46,929 nt of DNA from Rhodospirillales bacterium (GCA_028823885.1 JAPPFK010000177.1:32183-79111); one strand, 5' to 3'. Shown: positions 35,280 to 46,383, counted from the stretch's first letter. Program-made: numbers and translations. Notes: generated by a model not told the origin, from the letters alone.

Positions 35280-36176
35280 ATGGATTTCCTTCAGACTTCA
35301 ATCGACGGACTGCTGTTTGGTTCAGCGTACGCACTATTGGCGCTCGGCTTTTCGCTGATCTTCGGGATCATGAAGCGCATCAATCTGGCCTATGGGTCAT
35401 CTCTCTTGTTCGGCGGTGCGCTTGCGGTTTGGTTGGAGCCATTCTTGGGTGGCGGGGCGCTAGGATTGCTTCTTGTTACCGTGTTTGGCGCGGCGGTTGC
35501 CGGAATTTATGTCGAGCGCCTCTGCTTCTCTCCCCACCTCGGGAAGACGGGGACCATGGCATCGATGATTGCGACTTTTGCAATTTGGATGCAGCTTGAT
35601 GAGATCTCATCTCAGCTGCTGCCCCAGCGCACACACGGTTTCGCGGGGATCGACATTGAAGCGATTTCGTTCGCAGGAATCATCCTGCGTAGTGATCACG
35701 TTCTGCATTTTTGGGTCGCTGTCCTTGCCATTGGAGCGCTCTATTGGACCCTATACCGGACCCGCTTCGGCCTTCTGCTGAGGGCGTCGGCGGATGACCC
35801 GGAGATCGCCTATTTGCTGGGCGGCCGAGTTGGATTGCTAGGAGTTGCGACGTTTGCGATCGCCGGTTTCCTCGGAGGAACCGCGGCATTCCTAATCCTA
35901 TCGAGCGACGGACAGATCACTCCCCATTTCGGTTTATGGAGCACCTTCAAAGGCCTGGTTGCAATGATGCTCGGAGGTGTTGGGTCGTTGCCGGGTGCGA
36001 TAGTCGGGGGATTGTTGCTGGGCTTCGCCGAAGCTCACGTCACCTTCTACCTGGGGGCTGAGTTTCGCGACATTCTGACCTTTGGTCTGCTGCTGCTCAT
36101 TTTGGTGCTGCGGCCGGGGGGACTAATGGGCGTCGATGTATATCGAACCGGACGCTTGGCGACCGAGAGGATTTAG
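35280..36176 (+). CDS. LivH-type ABC permease (module 2)
   Basis: FLQTSIDGLLFGSAYALLALGFSLIFGIMKRINLAYGS. Confidence 0.9.
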   Translation: MDFLQTSIDGLLFGSAYALLALGFSLIFGIMKRINLAYGSSLLFGGALAVWLEPFLGGGALGLLLVTVFGAAVAGIYVERLCFSPHLGKTGTMASMIATFAIWMQLDEISSQLLPQRTHGFAGIDIEAISFAGIILRSDHVLHFWVAVLAIGALYWTLYRTRFGLLLRASADDPEIAYLLGGRVGLLGVATFAIAGFLGGTAAFLILSSDGQITPHFGLWSTFKGLVAMMLGGVGSLPGAIVGGLLLGFAEAHVTFYLGAEFRDILTFGLLLLILVLRPGGLMGVDVYRTGRLATERI

Positions 36177-36178
36177 TG

Positions 36179-37078
36179 ATGAGCCTCTATGTCGCATCCA
36201 CCCTCACCAATGTTGCCCTTATTTCATTCTTGGCGTTGTCGGCCTACCTCGTCTTGGTGGTGGGAGAGGTTTCATTCGGCCAACAGGCCTTCTTTGGAAT
36301 TGGAGCGTATGTCACGGCGACGGTGACTGCTATTTTTGGCGGTCACGTCGTGGTGGCACTCCTCTTGAGCACGATCGCCGGCGGACTGGCGGCATTGCTT
36401 TTGGCGGCACTGGTGATCCGGCTGTCAGGACTATATTTTGCCATTGCCTCACTTTGTTTTGCCGAACTTCTGCGCCTGACGCTGCTCCGAATTCGAATTC
36501 CCCTCGAGATTGACGGAAGAACCACCGGTATGGACGGGCCGGAAGGTTTCTCGAATATCCGTTGGATATTCGAGAACAATTTTGAGGTCACCGATTTCTT
36601 GATACTGACCGTACTTTGCCTAGCGGCGCTCCTCGTATTGTTGTTTTTCTTTGAACGTACGACCATCATGTTGCGCGCTCGGCTGGTCGGTAAGGATGCA
36701 ATACTGGCCCAGTCGCTTGGCATTCGGCCGGCTCAATACCGTCTGGCCTTTATCGGCCTTTCCGGCATGGTAGCTGGTTTTGGCGGCGCGCTTTTCGCAT
36801 TGTTCAACACACATATCGAACCTCAGATGTTCGGGGTGATGCTGGGCGTTCACGCACTTGCTTATTCGATTATCGGGGGCCTTGGCGCACCTCTTGGTCC
36901 CCTGATTGGTGTCGGCATCGACATTGGCCTTTTGGAAAGTATTAGAGCGCTTTCCGAATATCGCATGATCGCCTTCGGCGGATTGGTGGCCGTGCTCCTG
37001 ATCCTATTCCCACAAGGATTATTGAGTCCACGCGTCGTAAATCAATTGCGAGCACGGATTTGGCGGCGCCGTGTTTGA
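36179..37078 (+). CDS. LivM-type ABC permease (module 2)
   Basis: YLVLVVGEVSFGQQAFFGIGAYVTATV, RLSGLYFAIASLCFAELLRL. Confidence 0.88.
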   Translation: MSLYVASTLTNVALISFLALSAYLVLVVGEVSFGQQAFFGIGAYVTATVTAIFGGHVVVALLLSTIAGGLAALLLAALVIRLSGLYFAIASLCFAELLRLTLLRIRIPLEIDGRTTGMDGPEGFSNIRWIFENNFEVTDFLILTVLCLAALLVLLFFFERTTIMLRARLVGKDAILAQSLGIRPAQYRLAFIGLSGMVAGFGGALFALFNTHIEPQMFGVMLGVHALAYSIIGGLGAPLGPLIGVGIDIGLLESIRALSEYRMIAFGGLVAVLLILFPQGLLSPRVVNQLRARIWRRRV

Positions 37079-37736
37079 GCTAAACCGCATAACAAAGTCG
37101 TTCGATGGGGTTCGCGTCCTGCAAGACGTCTCGCTGGTCCTGCGCCCGGGCGATAGGGTGGGCCTGACCGGTGGCAACGGGACCGGCAAATCAACTCTGA
37201 TCAATATTGCGACGGGATTCTTGGAACCGAGCTCCGGACAGATCACCCTTGATGGGCAACCGCTGAATGGCCTGCCGCCATGGAAATTTTCTCGGCTTGG
37301 TATCCGGCGTAGCTTTCAAACCGCACGGCTAATTCCCACGGCAACGGTCCGTGACCAATTTCGTATCGGAAACGCAGCCGGGAACCTTCATCGCAGACGC
37401 GCTCTAATTGAGAAATGCGGTCTGTCGGAGTTTCTCGACCTATTTCCCTTCGAAGTACCGCTGCCCGTGTTGCGGAAGGTCGAAGTTGTCCGGGCGCTCC
37501 TGGCGGATCCGGCGGTTATGTTCTTGGATGAACCATCCGCCGGGCTCTCGCCGACTGAACTGACGTCTTTCGCCCACTTCATATCCGAGAACCTGCACGA
37601 CAAGACCGCACTTATGATCGTTGAGCACCGCCGGGACCTGATGCGCCTCCTGGTGGAGAATATCGTGACGTTGGACCGAGATGAACCCGGCATCCGGGTT
37701 GGTTCTATGCCAATGAAGGTTGTTGGTAGTGCTTGA
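37071..37736 (+). CDS. LivG-type ABC ATPase (module 2) with degenerate signature motif
   Basis: GGNGTGKSTLIN Walker A, VMFLDEPSAGLSP Walker B, but LPVLRKVEVVRAL where LSxGxxRxxELARAL is expected. Confidence 0.85.
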   Translation: MFELNRITKSFDGVRVLQDVSLVLRPGDRVGLTGGNGTGKSTLINIATGFLEPSSGQITLDGQPLNGLPPWKFSRLGIRRSFQTARLIPTATVRDQFRIGNAAGNLHRRRALIEKCGLSEFLDLFPFEVPLPVLRKVEVVRALLADPAVMFLDEPSAGLSPTELTSFAHFISENLHDKTALMIVEHRRDLMRLLVENIVTLDRDEPGIRVGSMPMKVVGSA

Positions 37737-38385
37737 ACTGGAGGACATTTCCGTACGATACGGCTCGGTCCATGCGGTCAACCAGGCGAGTATTTCGGTT
37801 GAACCGGGCGGACTAGCAGTCCTCGACGGACATCACGGAGCTGGGAAATCCAGCCTGCTAAAAGCCATTGTGGGGGCTGTTCAGTCCGACGGGAAACTAA
37901 TCCTAGACGGGGTAATTGAGGATCGTCGAACGCCAGCAATGATGTTGCGACGGGGCGTCGTCTTGGTGCCGGAAGGACGACACCTATTCGCAAGCCTAAC
38001 AACGCGCGAGAATTTGGAGTTTGGCTCCGCGGTCTCTGGTGTCGCGGGACAGTTGGATCGTGTCATGGCGCTGTTCCCGGAGTTGGTCTCACTCCTGGAT
38101 TCTCCGGCATATTCGCTTAGCGGCGGTCAGACCCAGATGCTGGCATTCGGACGAGGCGTCATGGCTTCGCCAAGGTATCTACTTCTCGACGAACCCATTC
38201 TCGGCCTTTCAAGTGGTCCCAGTGAACGAGTTTGGGAAGGAATTGCCTCGCTAAGGCGGGAGGGCGTCGGTGTAATTGTGACCGGCCACCACAACGTTCC
38301 TGGCCACATCAACTCGGACCAGATTTTTTCAATGGTAAACGGTCAACTGAAAAGGGAGAGAAACAATAAAACGCTTCACAGCTAG
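37726..38385 (+). CDS. LivF-type ABC ATPase (module 2)
   Basis: GHHGAGKSSLLKAI, VLVPEGRHLFASLTTREN, LSGGQTQMLAFGRGVMASPRYLLLDEP. Confidence 0.83.
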   Translation, partial: VVLELEDISVRYGSVHAVNQASISVEPGGLAVLDGHHGAGKSSLLKAIVGAVQSDGKLILDGVIEDRRTPAMMLRRGVVLVPEGRHLFASLTTRENLEFGSAVSGVAGQLDRVMALFPELVSLLDSPAYSLSGGQTQMLAFGRGVMASPRYLLLDEPILGLSSGPSERVWEGIASLRREGVGVIVTGHHNVPGHINSDQIFSMVNGQLKRERNNKTLHS

Positions 38386-38791
38386 CTTCGCAATTGTATT
38401 GATCGCGAGTTCATTCATGTCGTCGCCTGTCCTTGCACAGGCGGTGAAGAGTAAGACTCAGTGCAAACCCACTGACGCAAAGCTCACCTACGAGTGTACG
38501 GTTATGTTGATGCTAGACGGCAAACCGGTGACCGGGGCCGACATCATGGTCAAAGCTGACATGCCCGCGATGCCTATGGCTCACAACGTCAAACCGGTGC
38601 CGGCTAAAGCAATGCATCATGCCGACGGCCAGTACAGTTTCCAGATTGAACTGGAAATGTTTGGAGAATGGAAATTCACATACGACCTGGCAAAGCCGTT
38701 CCGGGACCGGTTAGGCGAGAAGATCATGTTCTCCTCGGGCGATCCCAACGAAATGAAAAAGGAAAAGATGGGAACTCATAGACATAACTAG
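38366..38791 (+). CDS. secreted YtkA-like domain protein; apparent AUA start at 38366
   Basis: reading from ATA: (I/M)KRFTASFAIVLIASSFMSSPVLAQA signal peptide, then GKPVTGADIMVKADMPAMPMAHN...MHHADGQYSFQIELEMFGEWKFTYDL; ORF track start at 38399 (TTG) truncates the signal peptide. Confidence 0.6.
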   Translation: MKRFTASFAIVLIASSFMSSPVLAQAVKSKTQCKPTDAKLTYECTVMLMLDGKPVTGADIMVKADMPAMPMAHNVKPVPAKAMHHADGQYSFQIELEMFGEWKFTYDLAKPFRDRLGEKIMFSSGDPNEMKKEKMGTHRHN

Positions 38792-39144
38792 GCGCACTCC
38801 TTTTGACTGGCCAAATGATGCCGGATCGCCGCTTGGGAGCCGCTGTTTCGGCCCATTTCCTTCTTTCCTTTTCGACCGGAGCCTTTGCTGGCGCGTTTTC
38901 TTCTCCCTTTTGTCGAATTTCCTTTCGAATTTCGATACCTCATGCCCAAGCCACTCCCGTCCCCGGTTCTGGCTGCCGGCCTTGCAAGCGGAGCGCGCAG
39001 GCAGCTCGGGCACAAGGCGCAGCGACTGTGCAAGAGCGACCGAAGGTGATAGGGATCGCGGCGGTTTCGGAGCGAGCGCCCCGAGCACTCGCGACGCGAC
39101 GGTGTCACCTGGGGTCCCGGCGAGGCCACGCGGTGCATTAACTT

Positions 39145-39164
39145 CGCTTACGGTACGCTTACGG
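39145..39164. repeat. period-11 direct repeat CGCTTACGG-TA-CGCTTACGG
   Basis: direct inspection; 68 bp before the tRNA scar at 39232. Confidence 0.8.
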
Positions 39165-39199
39165 CATTGGAATGGATCGACACCACAGAAAAAGAAGAC

Positions 39200-39231
39200 G
39201 CCGCTATTCTATTGTAATAGCGGGGTTTTTT
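39200..39231. terminator. terminator-like hairpin adjoining tRNA scar copy 3
   Basis: CCGCTATT-CTATTGT-AATAGCGG then GGTTTTTTT. Confidence 0.75.
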
Positions 39232-39302
39232 TGGTTGCGGGGGCAGGATTTGCTCAAGCACCCACAATCAGTCGAGCAGTGTGACCGCCAATCAGAGTGG
39301 TC
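39232..39302 (-). repeat. tRNA-3'-end-derived scar (att-like), copy 3
   Basis: reverse complement ends CAAATCCTGCCCCCGCAACCA; 66/71 identity to copy 1. Confidence 0.8.
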
Positions 39303-39421
39303 ACCACAAGGTCCCCTCCGGTTATAGCCTGAACTATCTCATCGACACGGCGAACACCACAATCGTCGACGTGGAGGCGGCGATGCGGATCACCAATGAG
39401 CGGATACCACCGTCGAAACAC

Positions 39422-40570
39422 CTAATAGTACCGCCGTGGGATTCCGAACGCGGTTTTCCACTCCCTGGACGCGCCCTTGCCCATGATCATCTCTTCGTGG
39501 AAATCGCCGATGGGGTAGATGTCGGGCGCGTCGGCGTCGCTCCAGACGCCCTGCCGCTTCCGCTCCTCGCGCCGGTCGATCAGCCACTCGATGTAGCTGT
39601 CGCGGAAGTGGCCGGGCGCAACCATCAGCGCCGCCCGGACCCGGTCGTCGATCTCCCGGTAGGTGGCCGCCGCCGCCTCGCTGATCTCGATGGCGCCGTA
39701 ATCCAGCCCATAGCCCGCCTCGAGCTGCTCCCCGCCGGCCACGGCGGCGAAGATCTGCTGGTCCTTGACGCTCAGGAGTTCCTTGTAGACACCGACGAAC
39801 CTGTCGGTCACCGGCGTGCCAAGGGGCGCGTGGGCGATGCCGCCCGGGTTGCCGATGTTCCGGGAGCGGTTTTGGGCGATCTCGGATTTGTGGAACTCGA
39901 GCATGGCGGGCGAATAGTCCTCGCCGAGAAATTCGCAGACGCGTCGAAGCTCGGCCTCCGGTTCCCGCACCAGGGTCTCGTAGTTGAGGTCGAGCCACTG
40001 TTCGGCGCTCATTTTTTCGCGCCACGGTTTCGCCGCGTTGATGAACAGCTTCCAGCGCTCGGCGGAGCAGAACGCGTTGTACGAGCCGAAACGGGAATGG
40101 ATGGTTTCGGCGACGTTGTCCCGCCCGTCCCGGGTCAGGTAGATGAATTGCGCGTTGGGGAAGTCCTCGACGACCTGGCCGATGAAGAAGCCGTTGTTGG
40201 GCGACTTCTCGGCCCAGCGGGGCTTGCCGTTCTGCCAGGCGTGCCGTTCGAGCATGGCGCAGAAGATGCCGGCGAAGCTCCGCTCCCGGAGATCGCCCAG
40301 GATTTCATCGAGGATGGTCGCCGGGTTGGCCTTCATGCCCAGAAACGGGGGCACCAGGGTGAAAATCATCTCCTCGGCGAGAGTCCGGAAGTTCTCCTCC
40401 CGGCCCAAATCCCCGTAGGTGTGGAGATAGGGGCGGAACCGCTGGTAGTACCAGGCGACCTCGGGCACGGCGATGCGGGGATGACTGCCGATCATCAGCA
40501 TCAGCATGGTCGTGCCCGACCGGTGACAGCCGAGAACGAAGACCGGCTTTTCCTCCAACGTGATGCTCAT
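39422..40570 (-). CDS. sulfotransferase family protein
   Basis: [23 protein letters not shown] (5'-PSB motif), [21 protein letters not shown] (3'-PB motif). Confidence 0.85.
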   Translation of the reverse strand: MSITLEEKPVFVLGCHRSGTTMLMLMIGSHPRIAVPEVAWYYQRFRPYLHTYGDLGREENFRTLAEEMIFTLVPPFLGMKANPATILDEILGDLRERSFAGIFCAMLERHAWQNGKPRWAEKSPNNGFFIGQVVEDFPNAQFIYLTRDGRDNVAETIHSRFGSYNAFCSAERWKLFINAAKPWREKMSAEQWLDLNYETLVREPEAELRRVCEFLGEDYSPAMLEFHKSEIAQNRSRNIGNPGGIAHAPLGTPVTDRFVGVYKELLSVKDQQIFAAVAGGEQLEAGYGLDYGAIEISEAAAATYREIDDRVRAALMVAPGHFRDSYIEWLIDRREERKRQGVWSDADAPDIYPIGDFHEEMIMGKGASREWKTAFGIPRRYY

Positions 40571-41621
40571 GGGTTCAAGTTCTCCATTTGGCCCTCCGTT
40601 TCCGGCCGGGGTTCCGCCGCGTCCGCCGCACTTCCGTCGTGCAGGTGGCACGATACCCAGTGTCCGGGCTCCACCTCCTTGAGGCTCGGGGATTCCATCC
40701 GGCATCTTTCGGTCGCATAGGGACAGCGGGCATGGAAGTGACAGCCCTTGGGCGGGTCGATGGGGCTCGGCACGTCGCCGGTCAGGATGACCCGGTCCTC
40801 TCGGGTGACCCCGGGATCGGGGATCGGCACCGCCGACAGCAGCGCCTCGCTGTAGGGATGCAGCGGGTTCGAGAACAGCGTCCGCTTGTCGGTCAGCTCG
40901 ACGATGCGGCCCAGATACATGACGCCGATCCGCTGGCTGATATGCTCGACCACGGCGAGGTCGTGGGCGATGAACAGGTAGGAAAGCTCGTAATCCTCCT
41001 GCAGATCCATCAGCAGGTTGATGACCTGCGCCTGGATGGAGACGTCGAGGGCCGAGACCGGCTCGTCGCCGACGATGAGGCTGGGGCTGAGCGCCAAGGC
41101 GCGGGCGATGCCGATGCGCTGGCGCTGGCCGCCGGAGAACTGGTGGGGGTAGTTGTCCAGCTGTTCGGGGCGCAGGCCGACCCGCTCGAACAGCGCCGCC
41201 ACCCGCTCGCGCAAGGCGCCGCCGGAGGCGATGTCGTGAACCTTCAGCGGCTCCCCGACGATATCGGCGGCCTTCATGCGCGGATTGAGCGACGAGTACG
41301 GGTCCTGGTAGATGATCTGCATGCGCTGGCGGAGCCGGCGCATTTCCTCCCTGGGGATGCGGGTGATGTCGCGCCCCTCGAACTCGATGCTGCCCTCCGT
41401 CGGTTCGATCAGGCGGAGAACGGTCTTGCCGACGGTGGTCTTGCCGCAGCCGCTTTCGCCCACGAGGCCGAAGGTCTCGCCCCGCTCGATCTCGAAGGAA
41501 ACGCCGTCGACCGCGTAGACGTGCCCGGTGACGTGGGCCAGAACGCCCTTGCGGATGGGAAAGTGCGTCTTGAGGCCGCTGACCTTCAGGAGGGGCTCGC
41601 CGCCGCTGGTCGCAGCTTCGG

Positions 41622-41625
<4 letters not shown>
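40567..41625 (-). CDS. oligopeptide/dipeptide ABC ATPase (DppF/OppF-like)
   Basis: [60 protein letters not shown]-term [15 protein letters not shown]. Confidence 0.92.
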
Positions 41626-42673
<1,048 letters not shown>

Positions 42674-42674
<1 letters not shown>

Positions 42675-43567
42675 CACACCTCCTTGGCGAACCGGGGATC
42701 AAGGAGGTCGCGGAGACCGTCGCCGATCAGGTTGACCGAGAGCACCGTCGCCGCCAGGAACAGGCCGGGAAACAGGATGATCCATGTGGCGCTGCTGAGA
42801 TAGGAGCGCCCGTCCGCCATCATGGTGCCCCAGCTGGGAATCTCGGGCGGCGTTCCCGCGCCGAGGAAGCTCAGCGCGGCCTCCGACAACATGGCGGACG
42901 CGCAGACGAAGGTCGCCTGCACAATCAGCGGCGCGAAGGTGTTGGGCATGATGTGCTTGAAGATCACCCGCGCCGTCCCGGCGCCCGCGGCCACCGCCGC
43001 CTCGACGTAGGTGATCTCGCGGGTGACGACGACGACGCCCCTCACCAGCCGGGCGACCCGGGGAATCTCGGGTATGGTCAGGGCGATGATCACGGTCTCG
43101 ATGCCGGCCGGCAGCAGGGCGATGAAGCCGATGGCCAGCAGCAGTCCGGGGATGGCCATCAGGCCGTCCATGATCCGCATGAGCCAGGCGTCGATCTGGC
43201 GGACGTAGCCGCTCAACAGCCCGACCATCAGCCCGATGAACACCGCCAGCAGCGCGACGGTGATGCCGACGGTCAGGGAAATGCGGCCGCCGAATATGGC
43301 CCGCGCGAACACGTCCCGGCCGAACCTGTCGGAACCGAACCAGTACTCCGCCGAAGGCGGCTTGAGGCGGCCGGTGACCACATTCAGTTCGGCCGGGTCC
43401 TTGGCCGCGATCCAGGGCGCGAAGATGGCGACGAAAATGATCACCGACACCATGAGCAAACCCAGCGACAGGTTCGGATTGCGGCGGACGAACCCGGCGA
43501 TCCGCCGGTGCAGGGGCGGCGCCTCGGCGGCCTCGAACTCCATTTCATTGACGGCGGCTGTCGACAT
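42674..43567 (-). CDS. ABC permease (DppC-like)
   Basis: [38 protein letters not shown]. Confidence 0.9.
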
Positions 43568-43571
43568 GACC

Positions 43572-44513
43572 CTAGTGCCTCACCCGGGGATCGAAGAGCG
43601 AATAGCTTAAATCGACCACCAGATTGACCAGCACGTAGATGCCCGAGAAAACCAGGATGACGCCCTGGACGACCGGATAATCGCGATCGAGAACCGCCTC
43701 GATGGTGAGATTGCCCATCCCCGGGATGTTGAACACGGTTTCGATGACCACCACGCCGTTGATCAAGAGCGCGAACCCGATCCCGATGACCGTGACGATG
43801 GGGATGGAGGAATTCTGGAGGGCGTGCCGGAACAGCACCTTCATCGGCGGCAGCCCCTTTGCGTAGGCGGTGCGGATGTAGTCCTCCTTCAGGACCTCGA
43901 CCACCGTGGCGCGGGTAATCCGGGTGATCAGCGCCATGTAGGACGAGCCCAGCGTGATCGTCGGCAGGATCATATGGTGGAGGAAGGTGCCGAATCCCTC
44001 CCTGATGCTGACGAACCCCTGGGCCGGGACGATGGTCCAATCCACGGCGAATTTCGAGACGAACATGAAGCCGAGCCAGAATCCGGGCACGGAGAACCCC
44101 AGGACGGCGAAGATCATTATGGAGTGGTCCCACCACGTGCCCTGCTTCCAGGCCGCCATGACGCCAAGGGGAACCCCGAGAAAGACGGCGAACGTCAGCG
44201 TGGTGATGGCCAGGAAAATGGTCGGCTCGATGCGCTGGGCCATCAAGGTCGTGACCGGCTTGCTGACCAGCAGGGAGGTTCCGAGGTCGCCCGTCGCGAT
44301 GTTCCCGGACCAGATCAGGAACTGCGTGTGCAGCGGCTTGTCGAGCCCCAGCGACTCCCGGAGTTGCTGGATTTCCCCCGGGGTCGCATCTTCATCGGCG
44401 AGGATATCGGCGGGATCACCCGGCGTCAGGTGGATGAGGAGGAAAACGAACACGCCCACCACGATCATCACCGGGATAGCAGCGAAGCAACGACGGACGA
44501 TGTAGGTAAACAT
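43572..44513 (-). CDS. ABC permease (DppB-like)
   Basis: MFTYIVRRCFAAIPVMIVVGVFVFLLIHLTPGDPA, C-term VLVNLVVDLSYSLFDPRVRH. Confidence 0.9.
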   Translation of the reverse strand: MFTYIVRRCFAAIPVMIVVGVFVFLLIHLTPGDPADILADEDATPGEIQQLRESLGLDKPLHTQFLIWSGNIATGDLGTSLLVSKPVTTLMAQRIEPTIFLAITTLTFAVFLGVPLGVMAAWKQGTWWDHSIMIFAVLGFSVPGFWLGFMFVSKFAVDWTIVPAQGFVSIREGFGTFLHHMILPTITLGSSYMALITRITRATVVEVLKEDYIRTAYAKGLPPMKVLFRHALQNSSIPIVTVIGIGFALLINGVVVIETVFNIPGMGNLTIEAVLDRDYPVVQGVILVFSGIYVLVNLVVDLSYSLFDPRVRH

Positions 44514-44589
44514 GGCCGAATACTACCCCAAGGCCGGCAGCCCCGAAAAAATTTTTCCGGGGCCGCCATTGAACCTTGCCTATCTGAAA

Positions 44590-46191
44590 CTATTCCTTGC
44601 GGATATTCCAGTAGATGGGGGACGGCGCCCTGACGGCGCCCTTGACGTTGCTGCGGTACGCCGCTTCGTTGGAGTACAGGCCGGTCTGAATGTACGGCAC
44701 GGTGTCGTACACCACCTTCTGAAGCTCGGCGGCGATTTTCTTCCGCTCGTCTTCGGACTTGGCCTGGCCGAAGGCCACTTTGAGCTTTCCGATCCGCTCA
44801 TCGCAGGTCCATCCGTAGAAGCCCTTCTTGTTGCAGCCGTCACCTTGAAGGAGACCCATCAACGCCGGAATGGACGGCGTCACTTCCTGGGTGGCCTGAA
44901 CGTAGATATGCCATCCCTTCTTCGGATCCTTGTTGGGATCCACGGTGTTTTTCCGCCGTGCGATGGCCGCGCCGCGGTTCATGGCCTGGTGTTCCACCTT
45001 GACGCCGATTTTGCGGAGATTTGCGGCCAGAACCGTCGCATTGGAGAAGGTTGCGGTGCTGCCGGCCTGGAAAACCTGGATCGTCTGGCCATTATAGCCG
45101 CCCTCTTTCATGAGCTGTTTGGCCTTTTCCAGATCCTGCTTCATGATCGCCTCCGAAGCCACGTCCGTCGCGTACGGGCTGGCACAGGTCCAAACCGAAG
45201 GACAGGTCTGGTAGAGCGCCGGATCGCCGGTGATCGCCGTCAGGGTTTCTTCCTGGCTGATCGCCCACAGCAATGCCTGACGCGCCTTCTTGTTGTCGAA
45301 CGGCGGCGCAAGGTGATTGATGAAGATAAGGCCCTGGCGGCCGGTCCGCAGCGGCTTCAGGACCACGTTGGGATCGTTCAGTAGGTCGTTTCTGAGCGCA
45401 TGAGGGACTTCCTGGATCAGGTCGATCTCACCCGTCCTCAATGCCGCGACCCGCGTGGCATCGTCCTTCATGATTTTCCACTCGAGCTTCTTGACGTAGA
45501 CCTTCTTGCCTCCGGCGGTGAAGCTGGGCGGTTCCGAACGGGGCACGTAGTCCTCGAACTTCTTGAAGTGGAGCTGCTTGCCCGGGACATATTCGTCCGG
45601 CAGGAAAACATAGGGACCCGAGCCCGTGAAATCCTTGATCTGCTTATTTCGCGGCGTTTTGGCCAACCGCTCCGGAATGATCGCCGGGGGATAGCGGACC
45701 GAAGTAAAGACCTCCATGGCCATCCCGAACGGCTCTTTCAAGGTCCAGGTGATGGTCTTGTCATCCACCCTGTCGATGGACTTGGTGAACTGTTTGAAGA
45801 TCCGCGCGGTGCCGCGCCGTCCGTTGCTCCAGCGCTTCAGCGATGCAACCACGTCGGCGGCGCGCACCGGCTGGCCGTCGTGGAACTTGAGGCCGGGCCG
45901 CAAGGTGACGGTCAGCTTCGTCTTGTCCGCATTCCAGGTGAACTTCTCAGCCATTTGGGGCTGCACCACCATATTTTCATCGAATGCGAACAGGCTATCG
46001 TAGACCTTGTACTGAAAGAACTCCGTACTCCCGCCGCCGCCAAAGTGGGGATCGAGAACTTTCACGTTGAACCCCGCAAATCTGAGCGTGTCCTTAGGCG
46101 GCATTCGCTGCGCCAACGCACTGCCGGACGCAACCAGCACCGAAAAGCCCAATGCGAGGGCCATGGAGAAAACCAAGGAGCGTTTCGACAT
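44590..46191 (-). CDS. ABC substrate-binding protein, SBP_bac_5 (DppA-like)
   Basis: signal peptide MSKRSLVFSMALALGFSVLVASGSALAQ, MAEKFTWNADKTKLTVTLRPGLKFHDGQPVRAADV. Confidence 0.9.
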   Translation of the reverse strand: MSKRSLVFSMALALGFSVLVASGSALAQRMPPKDTLRFAGFNVKVLDPHFGGGGSTEFFQYKVYDSLFAFDENMVVQPQMAEKFTWNADKTKLTVTLRPGLKFHDGQPVRAADVVASLKRWSNGRRGTARIFKQFTKSIDRVDDKTITWTLKEPFGMAMEVFTSVRYPPAIIPERLAKTPRNKQIKDFTGSGPYVFLPDEYVPGKQLHFKKFEDYVPRSEPPSFTAGGKKVYVKKLEWKIMKDDATRVAALRTGEIDLIQEVPHALRNDLLNDPNVVLKPLRTGRQGLIFINHLAPPFDNKKARQALLWAISQEETLTAITGDPALYQTCPSVWTCASPYATDVASEAIMKQDLEKAKQLMKEGGYNGQTIQVFQAGSTATFSNATVLAANLRKIGVKVEHQAMNRGAAIARRKNTVDPNKDPKKGWHIYVQATQEVTPSIPALMGLLQGDGCNKKGFYGWTCDERIGKLKVAFGQAKSEDERKKIAAELQKVVYDTVPYIQTGLYSNEAAYRSNVKGAVRAPSPIYWNIRKE

Positions 46192-46383
46192 GATTAAGTC
46201 TCCCAAGAATGTTTGTTGTCAGGCGCCTAGCCTTTCAGCGCCCCTGTCGGCCGGCCCCCGGCACTCTTTCCGATCGAGGGTCTTTGTGCAGGCCAGCCTA
46301 CGAATGAAACTCTAGCCCTTGCCCGAAAACGAAATTGTATTGAAGGCGACATTCGTGAGATTTCCCGATTCGAGGCGAAAGGG

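Noticed and set aside
38711-39141. Several overlapping Lys/Arg-rich ORFs on both strands
   Set aside because: Low-complexity composition and no consistent frame; likely non-coding or decayed sequence near scar 3.
39281-40720. 479-aa plus-strand ORF
   Set aside because: Antisense to the sulfotransferase and DppF-like genes, which have clear motifs; no recognisable fold.
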